A DNA stretch of 64,000 nt, from positions 27,383-91,382 of the forward strand of contig JADNRY010000247.1 of NCBI GenBank assembly GCA_015501585.1, read 5' to 3'. Source of the DNA: Rhodocollybia butyracea (Eukaryota; Basidiomycota; Agaricomycetes; Agaricales; Omphalotaceae). The position numbers and the translations under genes are program-made. This document shows positions 44,045 through 55,068 of this stretch, piece after piece; position 1 is the stretch's first letter, and every line of letters begins with the position of its first letter. The notes beneath the pieces were generated by a model that saw only the letters and a list, made by a program, of their open reading frames with translations, was not told the origin of the DNA and made no database searches.

Positions 44045-47000
44045 TTGGATGGGGGGAAGATCATTTCTGTTGAGTCTGAGATGATAGGAATTTACTCTAG
44101 TGCTACGTATGTGTGGTATGTAGTTCAAGTTTAGTAATAAGTATATGCTCGGAAATACTAGGCTAGTTTATAGGATATGGACTCTGTGCACCCGTAAACC
44201 TTACTACTTAGACTTCGGTTGAGGTGATTGCGTAGTAGTACACTTTGGAAGTAAGACTGTCCCGTATAATTACATGTTCGATTTGAGATTTTTCCGACTC
44301 GTTGCAAGGTTGTCAAACTTGCATAGTAAGTTCACTCGTGTGCCGTGCCACATGGTGCCAATATGGGACCTCGTGAAATTGAAGTAGCATGTTTCATGGT
44401 TCAATGTGCGCCCAATTTCCACACTGGATTGTAGCACAATCTTTCTTGGATACCAGCAATTGGCATCGACATCCCACTTCTTTAGCCTGCCCATCTTTTA
44501 TGATATAAAATATCCGACCCAAGCAGTGCGCTCCTCATTGTGTTTCGGTTCTCCACCTTCCGGCGCAAAAATTCTGACTTGTTCAGCCTACGCAATTCAA
44601 AGTACTGTTGAAGTACTGCAAGAGCAGTTACCCCCAAAGTTACCTAGAACCCGTTGCCTTAAGCCAGCGTCCTAGTAACAGCTTCCGCGAAGTAACAAAC
44701 ATTATCTTGGAATGATAATACAGGGGAGCAATGGGAGCAATCCCATTGACTATGAAATATACATCTTTTCCCGCTGTTTGAATGCGGCGGCCCATTAGTC
44801 CTCAGTAAGAGCTTACGGTGGAAAGGCGAATCTAATATGGTTTTAATTCTATTCCAGGGTACCTGAGCTGTCCAAGGAGCGACGGGGATTGATATATCAA
44901 TGCATAACAAGTAGATGTACCTCTAAGAGTCCAACTGTTCCTTTGTTATCGATAATTACATTTTTATGTTGGCTTAAAGCGGAACAAAAGATCGCTTGGT
45001 GGCACTGTACCCACATACGAGAGCCTGTTTGTACACCTCTTCTGACTACTTCTCAGTCCTCAATATAATACATAGTCTCTTTGCTTACATGAGTCTTGGA
45101 TTATCAAGCCCAGTAGTGTTGGTCCAAGTTACTTATCCTCCGCAAGTGCCGGTTGTATACTTGAATGGTACTGGAACAGTGATTGGTACTGAGAACTATG
45201 AGCATGGCTATGGCGACTGTACAGCTCCGGATTTACAGTGGGAGTCTGTGGAAATTTAATGGGGAAGTGAGGGGAGGGAGCTGCTGCTGGACTCGGAGGA
45301 TAGGATGGGTTATTATTAGTAGAGACACCCTTGGCCCCAGGTAGTAGCGGAGTTGGTAGCTAGTCCCTTCCTCATTTTGTTGGATATTAATCTGTCTCAA
45401 GTTTTGGATGTAAGTACTGCAGCGCGTGAACTTGAAGCAACTGCTGAGCCTGCATGTACTTATACTTACACTCACTAAAATTTACTTGCGCAGGACATGC
45501 TTCATTAGCAGCACAAAGCCCGGAACAAGTATGCTCTCAAAGGGTGACTCGGAGTGCTATAGATATGATGCGGAGCACGAGTGGGGACCGTGCTAGACTA
45601 CCTTGCATTGTCGATACTCCGCCGAACCTCACATCAACGGCATGTTCACATTAGGCAACCCGGCGCGTATTATTTTCAACCTTTGCTTCGACCATTCAAC
45701 GTCTGCTACCTTTAGTCCCAAAGAAGACACCGCCTAAAGGGAGAATTCACAAGGAGGCACATGGAGTGGTGGATAGAAAACCGCATCACTCAGGATGGCA
45801 GCAAGAAAAGGTCATACGGTTGAGGGTTTTTGCATCGATGAGGTGAGTTTCGTGCTATTGAATCGGTATGGTACGACAGCGGCGGTCGTTGTTCTGTTCA
45901 GGCTAATACATACTGCCTCGGAGGTGAGTTTTGTGCCATTGAATGTGGTACACGACTTGATACGTACGATTTTAGGTCTGAACTATTGCGTCATTTGATC
46001 CCAATCGCTCTATCTGGCTCCTTCAAGCTTCTAGGAACACCGCCGTACCGTTCATTCGATTTCTCTGTACCCAGCTATCGCTCATCAGTCCTACATCGGC
46101 TACCTCCCTCTCATTTATTCCTTTGCGTCATCCACATCTCTCCCTCGTCCAAATCTTGTGCCAATGCGGAATCCCTATCGGAAATCACTCAAAGGTGCTT
46201 GTTTCTGCACGTCGATTGATTCTCTTTTCAACGACCGAGTCACTGCAGCGCCTACTGCACTAGTGGTTACTAGAAGGACGATATGATGTTCATCCAAATC
46301 CTATAGCTCTCTCCCGGTCCTTCCAGATATCACTATCGCTCATTTGACATTGGTTTCCGAATCAGGCCATCCCCAGATGCTAGTCAGAGGTGTTAGTGAT
46401 GCCACAGAGTGATTCGCGGGTTTGTTGAGGCGTGTTTTCTCTGGGGCAAATGCGCGCGGGACAATTTGGAGGAGCCTGGTTTTGATTGTTGATCAATACT
46501 GTTACTCGAGTACTCGTGTTCGACTCTACAACTCTAAACTCTCGCTGAAGTAACGACATTGAAATCTTGAAAGCTCAGGCAACACCTCGTATACCCTCCA
46601 ACGGCAATGCCCATTCCCAGTCCCCATCTCATCCTCTATGTATATGAGCCCTGGGTCTTCGAATTTGGGCCCACCTTTTCCTCATCATTGGCGCCTTCAG
46701 CGAGTTCCATCATCCGTAGAAACGCTCTCCAACTCTTGACTAGAAACTCCAAGAGACGGCCGGTACATGTATGATTACCCCTACTTCGCCAGGTGATAGC
46801 TCTTTCAGAATTTATAATAAAGCCAAGGTACCGTTGGTAGCGAGGAACTCTTGTTTTGCCCCTTCATTCTACAGGTATAAATGGTTGTCTCGGTGTCTAA
46901 TCCCAACAAATTCAATCTGTAACCCGTGGTCGTTCAACCTTATACTTTACTTTGGTGGGTTAAAAAGGGATTATGGGAACGTCGCTTGCGAGAATTGATG

Positions 47001-50000
47001 GCAGCGTTTTTCAAAGGCCAGAGTAGGTACGGACTGGGACATAAAACACCATCTTACAGGATGGTACTACTCACATGTGATTTAAAAGCTCTCCGAGAGA
47101 CGGGTCGATTTGGAGCCGTAGAAATTGGTGCAAGCCTCGATGTAGCTCAGGGAGTTGATATTGACTCCGGTTGCTTTCTCTGTTGGTTCGGATAAACGAG
47201 AACGTCAACCATCAACGCAGATATCTGTGTAAACTCCGAATCCCCACTGCTTTAATGATCATCTCTTTGGCTGTGGTCATCCCTACAGCCGCCCTCACTG
47301 TCCCTCCTGTGTACTCCCTCACCTTCATTCACACCTTGGTCAGATTATGGAAGGTTACTCCTGCATCTTGGGTCAATTTTAGTCCCACAGTTAATATCAA
47401 CACATTGTATTGGCACCTTTGTGGCTGTCTCTGGTACGCAATACAAAGTACAGAGATTTGGAGATTTGGAGCGACCTCCCTGTACGCATGATGTGCAAAC
47501 CCAATCACTACTTACACGTCGACGAGTTCTAACTTCTCAGTACACTTTCAGTCCAGATTCAGTCCAGATAGGCAAAGTGCTAGGTGATGTGATATCCCAA
47601 AAGCGCACAACTGTGAAGAATGTGAACAATTGTCGTTCTATGAGCCATTTCGTACCAAGTTTGCACTAGTGTGTAAAATTGAGTGCGTTGGTCTATGTCA
47701 TGTGTTCGTACTGCTTGGTGTGCATATACCTACGTGGAGGCTAGCCCAATGTTGCATCAGGCCACCACAAAACCTTTATTACTTTATAACGCTCAGTCCG
47801 CCTCCCATTCATTGACCGATATACTCGCAAGTCTTGTCTCTTTCATCTCGGGATTCTGCGTGGAGCTGGCTGCATCATAAACTCGTTTCGATTTGGCCAC
47901 ATTATCTCACTGCAGCACAAATCGCAGCACTCACCGCCTGCTCCTGAGGAGAATTGGGATGCTACTTACCACTAGATGTGAGCTCGCATCATAAGGCGTG
48001 ATACCCAAAAGACGCTACTGGGATAATGGTTGGTCTTGCATGAGAGCTGTGGCCTGAGCAAAGGTTATTGAACCGCCAGTCCAGCTTGAACCCTTTCTAA
48101 GAGGTACTTGGTGGTCGGTGGTATGCGCGCGTGAATGACACGCATCACCAAGCTTAAGAATAAATCCTTTCCCGTCCGGTGCGAAATCCTCGTCCTAGGG
48201 GCGGCACTAAAGATGTAAAGGAGCAGTTTTCCCTCATGAATCTGCCGTACCTCTTTCAGAAACCTTGTGCGTAGAAGTGGCTCTCCACAACATGGCTTTC
48301 TCGGTATCTGTTTTTACGGTTTCGGTGAAGGAGTCAAGGCAGATCACATCATCTTTACAAGCAGCAGGTGAATGAAAAAATGGCCTTGGAGCAACAGATG
48401 AATTGCGTGGATTTTTCCAGTGTAACGAGGGGGGAGAGACAATCAATCACGGATGGAAAGGACATGTCTTTGTCCGATTTCTAGATCAATCATCTATCAG
48501 GTCAATATCGTTCAATAGATGCCGCCATCCCATAAGAAGTTGACTCGGATTTGATGCTTCTTATCTTGCTTCTTATAATGCCTTATATAGTGCAGTATGT
48601 TTATTTGCCGAGTTCTATCGTGATTTTAATTTTTAATATGCGGAAAGAGCAATACGAAGCTTGTGAAGGAGCTTTCATACTATTTATTGACCACTAGCGT
48701 TCGAGTTTGAAATATCTGGGCTGGCCTGAACAACTGTGCCAGCCTACTACCGCAATACGTAGGAAAATAGTATGGTAAGATTGCGCTGTATCATCGACCC
48801 CCTTACCAGGATCCTGAGGGGAGGTATGCAATCAGGAGATGCATAGTTCCTTGCGCAACGGAAATCATCGGTACTGATCCTTAACGCTGCTGCGCAGCAA
48901 TCCCCGACTACAAGATTAACACCTGCTTTACATACTTAGCAATGGTCACTACATAGGTCCAATCTCCATCATAGTTCAGATGCAAACGTCTGCCTCACAA
49001 TCTACGTGCCATATTTGATGCATGGCGAACCAGGTTTTTGAAATGGAGAACTTAGGTACCATTTTCTGAGCGCTCCGTGTCGCGGCGTAGTCGTTGGGGT
49101 GAGGTCATCAGTTTTGGTCAGTTGACATGCATGATTTTACCGAGTCAACGCTAGCCTTGTGGCGAGGGTTTGATGGACCCTTCCGAGCCTTTGCCACGTG
49201 ATGCCGTGTGGTTGCCGGTCTATGGCAAAGCTCAAGCATGGTCTGCGGGGTGGATTTGGGTGAGAAGAAGGTCCGGGAGTCTACAATTCATTACCAGAGA
49301 TAGAAATTTCTGTATCTGAACTCCTTGTTTCAAAGTAGGTGAAAGGATTTTCTGCGACTTATACAATGTTATGATTACAAGGGGCCGGAAACCGCACTGC
49401 AAAGGATCGTAGTTTAAAAAAAATCGAACACGAGGGTCCCTTGAACCCTGCCCACTAGGCTTTATACGTGAACGAGTATTCTCTTCACAAAAGACAGCTA
49501 GCTAGGCTAAGTCAACGAAGCAGATACAATCGTAACTATCAATTACAGTACATGCCAACTTTACTCAGTCATCACTTGCATGATCCCTTCTTCTGCGATG
49601 ATCCTTGACTTGATTCTACGTCTTTGTATTTCCTGATCTACGTTCAAGGAGCCACACACCGCCCCACTGCTGAAATGATGTCAGCTATGTATCCACCAAG
49701 ATATTGCCCCCAACACACATTAACTATTTTGTCAAGTTGTGCAACTTCTGACCATGTAGTAACAGGGTGTGAACGTGGTGAGTTCCCCGTTTCTGTGATT
49801 CAATTATTGGAAGAGTAATATTCGAGAAGGCAGTTGTCTGCGATGCATGGCCAGAAAGATAATATCGGTTGTTGCTGATCGAAATCTCTGTCACTGCTCG
49901 TTCCATTGACATGATAATGGAGTGAAATCAATGTGGACAGAATATTACACCTTCCAGTTATGTGTTTTATTTCCCCTGCTCCAAGTTTTTTCAAAGATCC

Positions 50001-50017
50001 TTCCGTTTAATTGTAAG
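44045..50017. other. long gene-poor stretch
   Basis: No gene I can support. A plus-strand tail near 45110-45259 (VVLVQVTYPPQVPVVYLNG.. ending ESVEI) has a coding look but no partner exons. 46970-47760 is the counterpart of the worn repeat at 39139-39840. 49800-49995 follows the Helitron Rep on the minus strand and has a 64-codon open frame, but no helicase. The base composition is even and no strong repeats stand out. Confidence 0.3.
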
Positions 50018-53000
50018 TTATGTTAGTGGAGCGCGTTGTCTTGTTTGATTATGAGGCATTGACCTGGACTTTCTCGCATCGGTGATGAGATTACTCTGGG
50101 TCTTTGTTTGCAATTTCCATCTTGCTTCCAGCTGAGAAGTTATTCGTGGTAAGGCATTACAAGAATCTGCAATATTCTTCAGATTGATCCTCACAATGTC
50201 AGCAGGCAGTTGTAGCCATTTTGATAGAATAAGATCTCGATGTAGCAGGTTACACTCCCGTGCCAATGCAAGATCACTGGCCCTCTTTTGAGAGGTAACA
50301 CGCGAATCAATGAAATCGGCATCCTCATCCACATTGTGGTAGGGATCATCCAGCAGTGAATTCTGCAATGACACAGAGTTTTTAGATCCCTTCATTTGCT
50401 GTGCCTGCTTCCGAATACGTTCCGCTTCTCGCTCATCCTGACATTCATGTATCTCTTCCCAGTTATTCATTATACTTATTGCAAATGGACTGAAGTTGTA
50501 GGAGACAAACTCATCGTTGACTGGCATCTCAATGAGTGGAGTACGCACAGAAAAGGGTTTGAAATGTGCAAGAGCAAATAATGCATAGGCAGGATTTTTT
50601 TTCCTTGGAATGGCCATGCCAATAACCCTGGGGACTAATTCTTGTCCAATATCACCTTGTTCAATAAAAGTATGGCGAACAAGCTCATGAGTCTTGTAAT
50701 ATGGATGTCCTTCACAAAGACTGTATTGTGATAGAACCCCCGCTCTGGTCTGAGGTGTATTAACTGTCCGTGTTTTACTCTTATTATCACATGTAAAGTG
50801 CCGAATGAAATCAAAAAATGTAATATCATCCAAGTCGGAGGACCGGTACCAGTAGTCATGAACTTGATTACAATGGCGAATTTTCCCTTCTCCATCAAAT
50901 AACAACTGGATAGGAATATCCTCGTCATCATCAAATTCAACCTCAAATTGTCGTAAAATTGGTGCATACATTTTTTGAATAAATGCCATCAAATTGGCTG
51001 AAGGCATTGGGATACATTTATGCGAGTACATGGTATCATCCATCTGGCGCAGATACCGAACTGCTTGCTGTGCATGTATTTGCTGACTTCTGCCAAAATG
51101 TGTAAGACAACGGTGTAACAGGCGTTTGGCCTTTCCAACCTCAGTTTCAAAGATATCATCTTGTGTGACTGATGCAACTGCCTTCGACAGTAACGAAAGT
51201 AATTGTTCAGTCTTCAAAGGCATTTTTGTGATGTAATCAGAAATATAAAACATTGCTGCCTTGGCAGCTTTACCTGATAAGATGCATTTCAGGTCATGAT
51301 TATGACGGGTATATACTAGAAGTATTGGGTTATGACCATTCACATCAGACTCTTGCCGAGAAAAAATGACAGAGTTGGTTTCAGAATCAAATGTGGATAT
51401 TGGGACAATTTCATGCGGATAATTGAATCTACATCCATCAGCTGCGGACCTTCCTTTGAAGCATACAGGACGGCAGCGATGCCTTTGATGACGCTCTCCA
51501 ATCTTCTTATGCTCACTTTCAAACATCAACTCCCACTCAAAGAGGGAGGCTTCTTGATAAAATTCATGGCCTTCATCTGCCGTTAAAGGTGGAAAGGGAG
51601 GCATTTCAACACAAGGTTCATACAGAACATCAATTGGAGTATCACTCTTAGGTAGATGATGGTATATTATACCTTCAAAGAAACTCAGAAATCGATCACG
51701 ATATTCATCTGATGCCTTCATTTTGGCATGAATCTGTGAGGGATTTAGCCCTCCGCGCAACCATATAAGGTAATGTCCATGAAATTGTCCTCGTTCAGTC
51801 AATTCGGCTGTACCATAAAATGCTCGCAGTACGCCAAAAATTCCTCCCTTATCTGAGGGTTTAGATTGATCAAAATTCCAACCAAATAGATCACGAAAAA
51901 TACAACGGTACATGTAAATGAAAAAATCACAACCAGCAACAGGATCCTCAGCAACTCTAAATGCACGATCTGACCTTTTCTTTGGTATTTCAGGAAACCG
52001 ATCTTCCAGATTGACCAAGTCATCACCATAGATCACCTGGAAAATAGGGCTGTGAACTGCAGAAGGATTTAATGTAAGAAATAAATGTGCAAGACCAAAG
52101 TAGCCATAGTAATTGTGAATTTGATGTCGAGCATTTATTTTTGATGCTTGCGAACCTGGTATTTTTGCTGAGATTGTATTCACTTCTTTCAAGAGCAGCA
52201 TGGCCCGTTGCTCATCATCGGTAAATAATGCAGGATTGTACTCATCTTTGAGATGATTGGAAAGATTGGATAGCACTTGAGGTGACACAGATAACAGTGC
52301 AGAAGAAATATGAGAAAAACGTGAGGACTTTATGGAAAATGCAGTATGAAGATGTGCTTTACGCCGTTGAATAAGGTTCAACACAACAAAGATGTAATAG
52401 TGATGATACCGGAATTTGCAATTGGCTTGGTCCAACAAGTGCTCTGCATGTGCTTCAAGTGAAACTGAGGGACTCTGGCAAGGATCTTCAAAACCCCCAA
52501 TACCCAAGGGATATAAAGTAGGAAACATTCCAGGAAACAGATCTCGATTATTGTACTCAGGGATGGGGTCACAATCAAATTTGACAAGATTCGCATGGTT
52601 TGGGTCTGAAGCCAAAGCAATATTTCTTAGTGCAGATGATGTTTTGAATCGACCAGGAACAGTGTCACTTTCAGGACTATAGACACCCAACTTTTCCAAG
52701 AGAAGATCAGAATTGGACAGATTTTCTGCTGGATGTTCATCAAAGCTTGAAGTTTCTTCCTCAAACAATGACACAGGGTCGCTTTCATGGTCGTAAATTA
52801 TTCTTTCAAGCAATCCAGGAAGGATACCTTCTTCAGGATACATGGCCAAGATTCGATCATCAACTGGAGGTAGACCAGAATACAAGCGGGAATGTTTCCT
52901 CAAATAAGCAAGGAACAGCTTGATCTTTGACTTCCGTACAAAATAATGCTTAAGTTTGGCAATATCATCCTTCCTTAATTTCCGTGGTCCAATAAAGACA

Positions 53001-54457
53001 ATACTTATCAAATCATTTAAATCTGATGGAGCCCATGGCAAAGTGGTGGCATTTTCAAACAGTTTCATTGGATGAGCACAGGTATTTCCATGCAGTTGAA
53101 GGGGATCTTCTGGGGAGGAAGATCCATATAATCGTGCAACGTGTGCTGTGGTACGATACAAACTGCATGCCATTTCTTCAACCCATGTAAGGTCTTGCAA
53201 CTCAGGTGGCAACTCACCTCGATACAGACAGTTGTTCAGGGCTAAACGTGGCATAGTAGATCGGCTCAGTGCACCTTTACATTCAACACACAAGTAGATT
53301 TCAACTGCATCAGAGGAACAAGAAGAAAGGCGTATGCCTTTAGGTTCCAAAAGAAGGCCATCCAAAGATCGGTCAATATAGGTGAATCGCCATTGGGGCG
53401 TGCGACTAAGGATCCATTCATCCTTTACACGAAGTATATCCAATGATGGAGTGTCTACAAGAAGGTTAAATGATCCTGTCCTCAGTCGATCTTCACTCCC
53501 GCAACATGCACAGCAATCAAGAGGGATATACTTCATTGACTCACAGTAAGATCGAATACAAGTCAATTTTGTCTCATCAGATACAGGTTGAGGCCATACC
53601 TCTGAAGCATTTGATATTGTGTTGACAGATGCATTGGCCCTTGAAATACGTTGAGCCCTCCGTGTGGCAAGTTGCACAAGGCGGCGATGTTCAGTTCTAC
53701 TTAACTTTGCTTCTCCTGTAGCAGCAAACTCTGCCAATTGAGTACTTATTGTAGTGAGAAGGAATTGAGGGAAGCCTCGTACTATGAAAATTGCAAGAAC
53801 CATGTCCTCATGGTCAAAGGGGGTGTCCATAGCGATTTCATTGCTGAATGTTAACTCACTAAGGTAGGTATCAGTAAGTGATTCAAATGACAAATAATAC
53901 AACGACTGAAATTCTCTCTGAATACATCGTGCAATAAGTTGATTCAGGCTCAACGACTGCATTGAACCAAAGCCATGATCTGACGTTGAAATATACACTG
54001 ATGCTTTTTCACGGTAATGAATTCTGAAGTAAAGTTTGAGCATGTCAATAGTCTCAGGTTCTATATCATCCAATAACTTTACCAAGCAAGGAAGAAATTG
54101 TACGTTGAGAAAAGGATGACTGGCACGTTCAACTACTTCTCTTGGAAAGGACTTCATTATTGCTCTCGAAATTTCAGTACCAAATGTCACAATAACAGTT
54201 TTAGCACACGCAACATAGATTTGTTCTACAGGAAGACGACGCATATGGGCCAGAATTGAGGGCAATTCATCCAGAATATTCTTAATTGCCTTTGATTTTG
54301 TCGTAACATCAAGCGGACATGAAGGTATTGAATTTAGAACTGCAGTGGTTAATTTTTTTAAATTCAATTCAACTACAAGAGGTTCATTCATTTGAAGCCA
54401 CACTGGTATGGAGTTACGAACTGCAGCATAAGTTGATTCTAACGAAGACATCCTCAA
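50018..54457 (-). CDS. Helitron-like Rep (HUH endonuclease) protein without helicase domain
   Basis: An intact intron-free frame of 1479 codons. Residues ~310-500 hold a Cys-rich zinc region (CCACCGS, YLCVECKG) next to ELPPELQDLTWVEEM, the DUF6570-like part seen before fungal Helitron Reps. The Helitron_like_N core follows. The HUH motif is TERGQFHGHYLIWL (about residue 890, 51773-51790) and the two-tyrosine motif is YISDYITK (about residue 1070). The C-terminal part with VRHTFIEQGDIGQELVPRV and WEEIHECQDEREAERIRK is also typical. Autonomous Helitrons normally go on into a Pif1 helicase with a GPAGTGKS loop. Here the frame stops after QRAPLT and no helicase is found downstream. It would nick and join single strands in rolling-circle transposition, perhaps with a helicase in trans. 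Confidence 0.85.
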   Translation of the reverse strand: MRMSSLESTYAAVRNSIPVWLQMNEPLVVELNLKKLTTAVLNSIPSCPLDVTTKSKAIKNILDELPSILAHMRRLPVEQIYVACAKTVIVTFGTEISRAIMKSFPREVVERASHPFLNVQFLPCLVKLLDDIEPETIDMLKLYFRIHYREKASVYISTSDHGFGSMQSLSLNQLIARCIQREFQSLYYLSFESLTDTYLSELTFSNEIAMDTPFDHEDMVLAIFIVRGFPQFLLTTISTQLAEFAATGEAKLSRTEHRRLVQLATRRAQRISRANASVNTISNASEVWPQPVSDETKLTCIRSYCESMKYIPLDCCACCGSEDRLRTGSFNLLVDTPSLDILRVKDEWILSRTPQWRFTYIDRSLDGLLLEPKGIRLSSCSSDAVEIYLCVECKGALSRSTMPRLALNNCLYRGELPPELQDLTWVEEMACSLYRTTAHVARLYGSSSPEDPLQLHGNTCAHPMKLFENATTLPWAPSDLNDLISIVFIGPRKLRKDDIAKLKHYFVRKSKIKLFLAYLRKHSRLYSGLPPVDDRILAMYPEEGILPGLLERIIYDHESDPVSLFEEETSSFDEHPAENLSNSDLLLEKLGVYSPESDTVPGRFKTSSALRNIALASDPNHANLVKFDCDPIPEYNNRDLFPGMFPTLYPLGIGGFEDPCQSPSVSLEAHAEHLLDQANCKFRYHHYYIFVVLNLIQRRKAHLHTAFSIKSSRFSHISSALLSVSPQVLSNLSNHLKDEYNPALFTDDEQRAMLLLKEVNTISAKIPGSQASKINARHQIHNYYGYFGLAHLFLTLNPSAVHSPIFQVIYGDDLVNLEDRFPEIPKKRSDRAFRVAEDPVAGCDFFIYMYRCIFRDLFGWNFDQSKPSDKGGIFGVLRAFYGTAELTERGQFHGHYLIWLRGGLNPSQIHAKMKASDEYRDRFLSFFEGIIYHHLPKSDTPIDVLYEPCVEMPPFPPLTADEGHEFYQEASLFEWELMFESEHKKIGERHQRHRCRPVCFKGRSAADGCRFNYPHEIVPISTFDSETNSVIFSRQESDVNGHNPILLVYTRHNHDLKCILSGKAAKAAMFYISDYITKMPLKTEQLLSLLSKAVASVTQDDIFETEVGKAKRLLHRCLTHFGRSQQIHAQQAVRYLRQMDDTMYSHKCIPMPSANLMAFIQKMYAPILRQFEVEFDDDEDIPIQLLFDGEGKIRHCNQVHDYWYRSSDLDDITFFDFIRHFTCDNKSKTRTVNTPQTRAGVLSQYSLCEGHPYYKTHELVRHTFIEQGDIGQELVPRVIGMAIPRKKNPAYALFALAHFKPFSVRTPLIEMPVNDEFVSYNFSPFAISIMNNWEEIHECQDEREAERIRKQAQQMKGSKNSVSLQNSLLDDPYHNVDEDADFIDSRVTSQKRASDLALARECNLLHRDLILSKWLQLPADIVRINLKNIADSCNALPRITSQLEARWKLQTKTQSNLITDARKSRSMPHNQTRQRAPLT

Positions 54458-54559
54458 GGTCAGTGGCCGTCGTTGACGGGGTAAGACAAAGGCGGAAAAA
54501 GCAAGATGCAGGTTTTACTAGCAAATGAAGGTGATGGCTGTAGCACGAAGATCGGGATA

Positions 54560-54581
54560 GTGGCAACTATCCCGCATACCG
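54560..54581. other. 22-bp perfect hairpin upstream of the Helitron Rep
   Basis: CGGGATAGT-ggca-ACTATCCCG, a nine-base-pair stem, ~100 bp before the Rep start. Helitrons carry a GC-rich hairpin near the 3' end; a hairpin at the 5' side is unusual and may belong to a Helentron-type end or to a neighbouring copy. Confidence 0.5.
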
Positions 54582-54683
54582 GATCATCAGTTAAATATCG
54601 CAACATAGCGGATTTGGTACTTGGCACATGATGTGATTAGATAGCAGTCATAAGACTTCTGAAACAACTGCCATTGCGGCGAC

Positions 54684-55068
54684 TCATGAGTGAACCAGCA
54701 GGTTTGTAATTGAGAGCAAGGTGTTCGCAGCAAAGATCAGACGTATGGCATCCCCAGATGCCTCAGGGAAAGGCCGGGCCTTTGTGTGGTCACAGAAGGG
54801 GAGCATATTCCATTCGGCTATCAGGGATGTCAGCACGCTTGTGGTCTGTCCGTTATTAGGAGCTGGCATTCCAGTTGGTAAGCCCATCTGAAATAAACTC
54901 ACCACAAATTGTATTAACCATTGAGTTCGGCTTTCCATACGCTGACGCCATTGTCTCTAGACCATCTTGAAATGTGAATGAAATCTTGAAGATTTGGGAC
55001 TTAGTTGGCAAATAGCACAAATCGGCAAGTTTATGCACTTGTTCCAAGCTCTTTAAATTAGTTATCAC
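54684..55068 (-). CDS. possible small hypothetical protein, two exons
   Basis: MITNLKSLEQVHKLADLCYL..GKPNSMVNTIC joins, by a 40-nt GT..AG intron near 54900-54862, to APNNGQTTSVLTSLIAEWN.. ending LLVHS with TGA at 54684-54686. About 116 residues, no domain recognised. The unspliced frames also stay open for some length, so splicing is only a proposal. Confidence 0.3.

Noticed and set aside
44996..45259. Plus-strand open frame as a complete small gene
   Set aside because: Only its last third looks coding and no supporting exons or start context were found.
48234..48446. Minus-strand open frame as a missing Helitron helicase piece
   Set aside because: No Walker A (GPAGTGKS-like) or other helicase motif in any frame of 48000-50018.
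49400..49460. Possible tRNA T-arm around GGGTTCAAGGGACCC on the minus strand
   Set aside because: The loop and stem spacing is wrong and no D-arm or acceptor stem can be formed.
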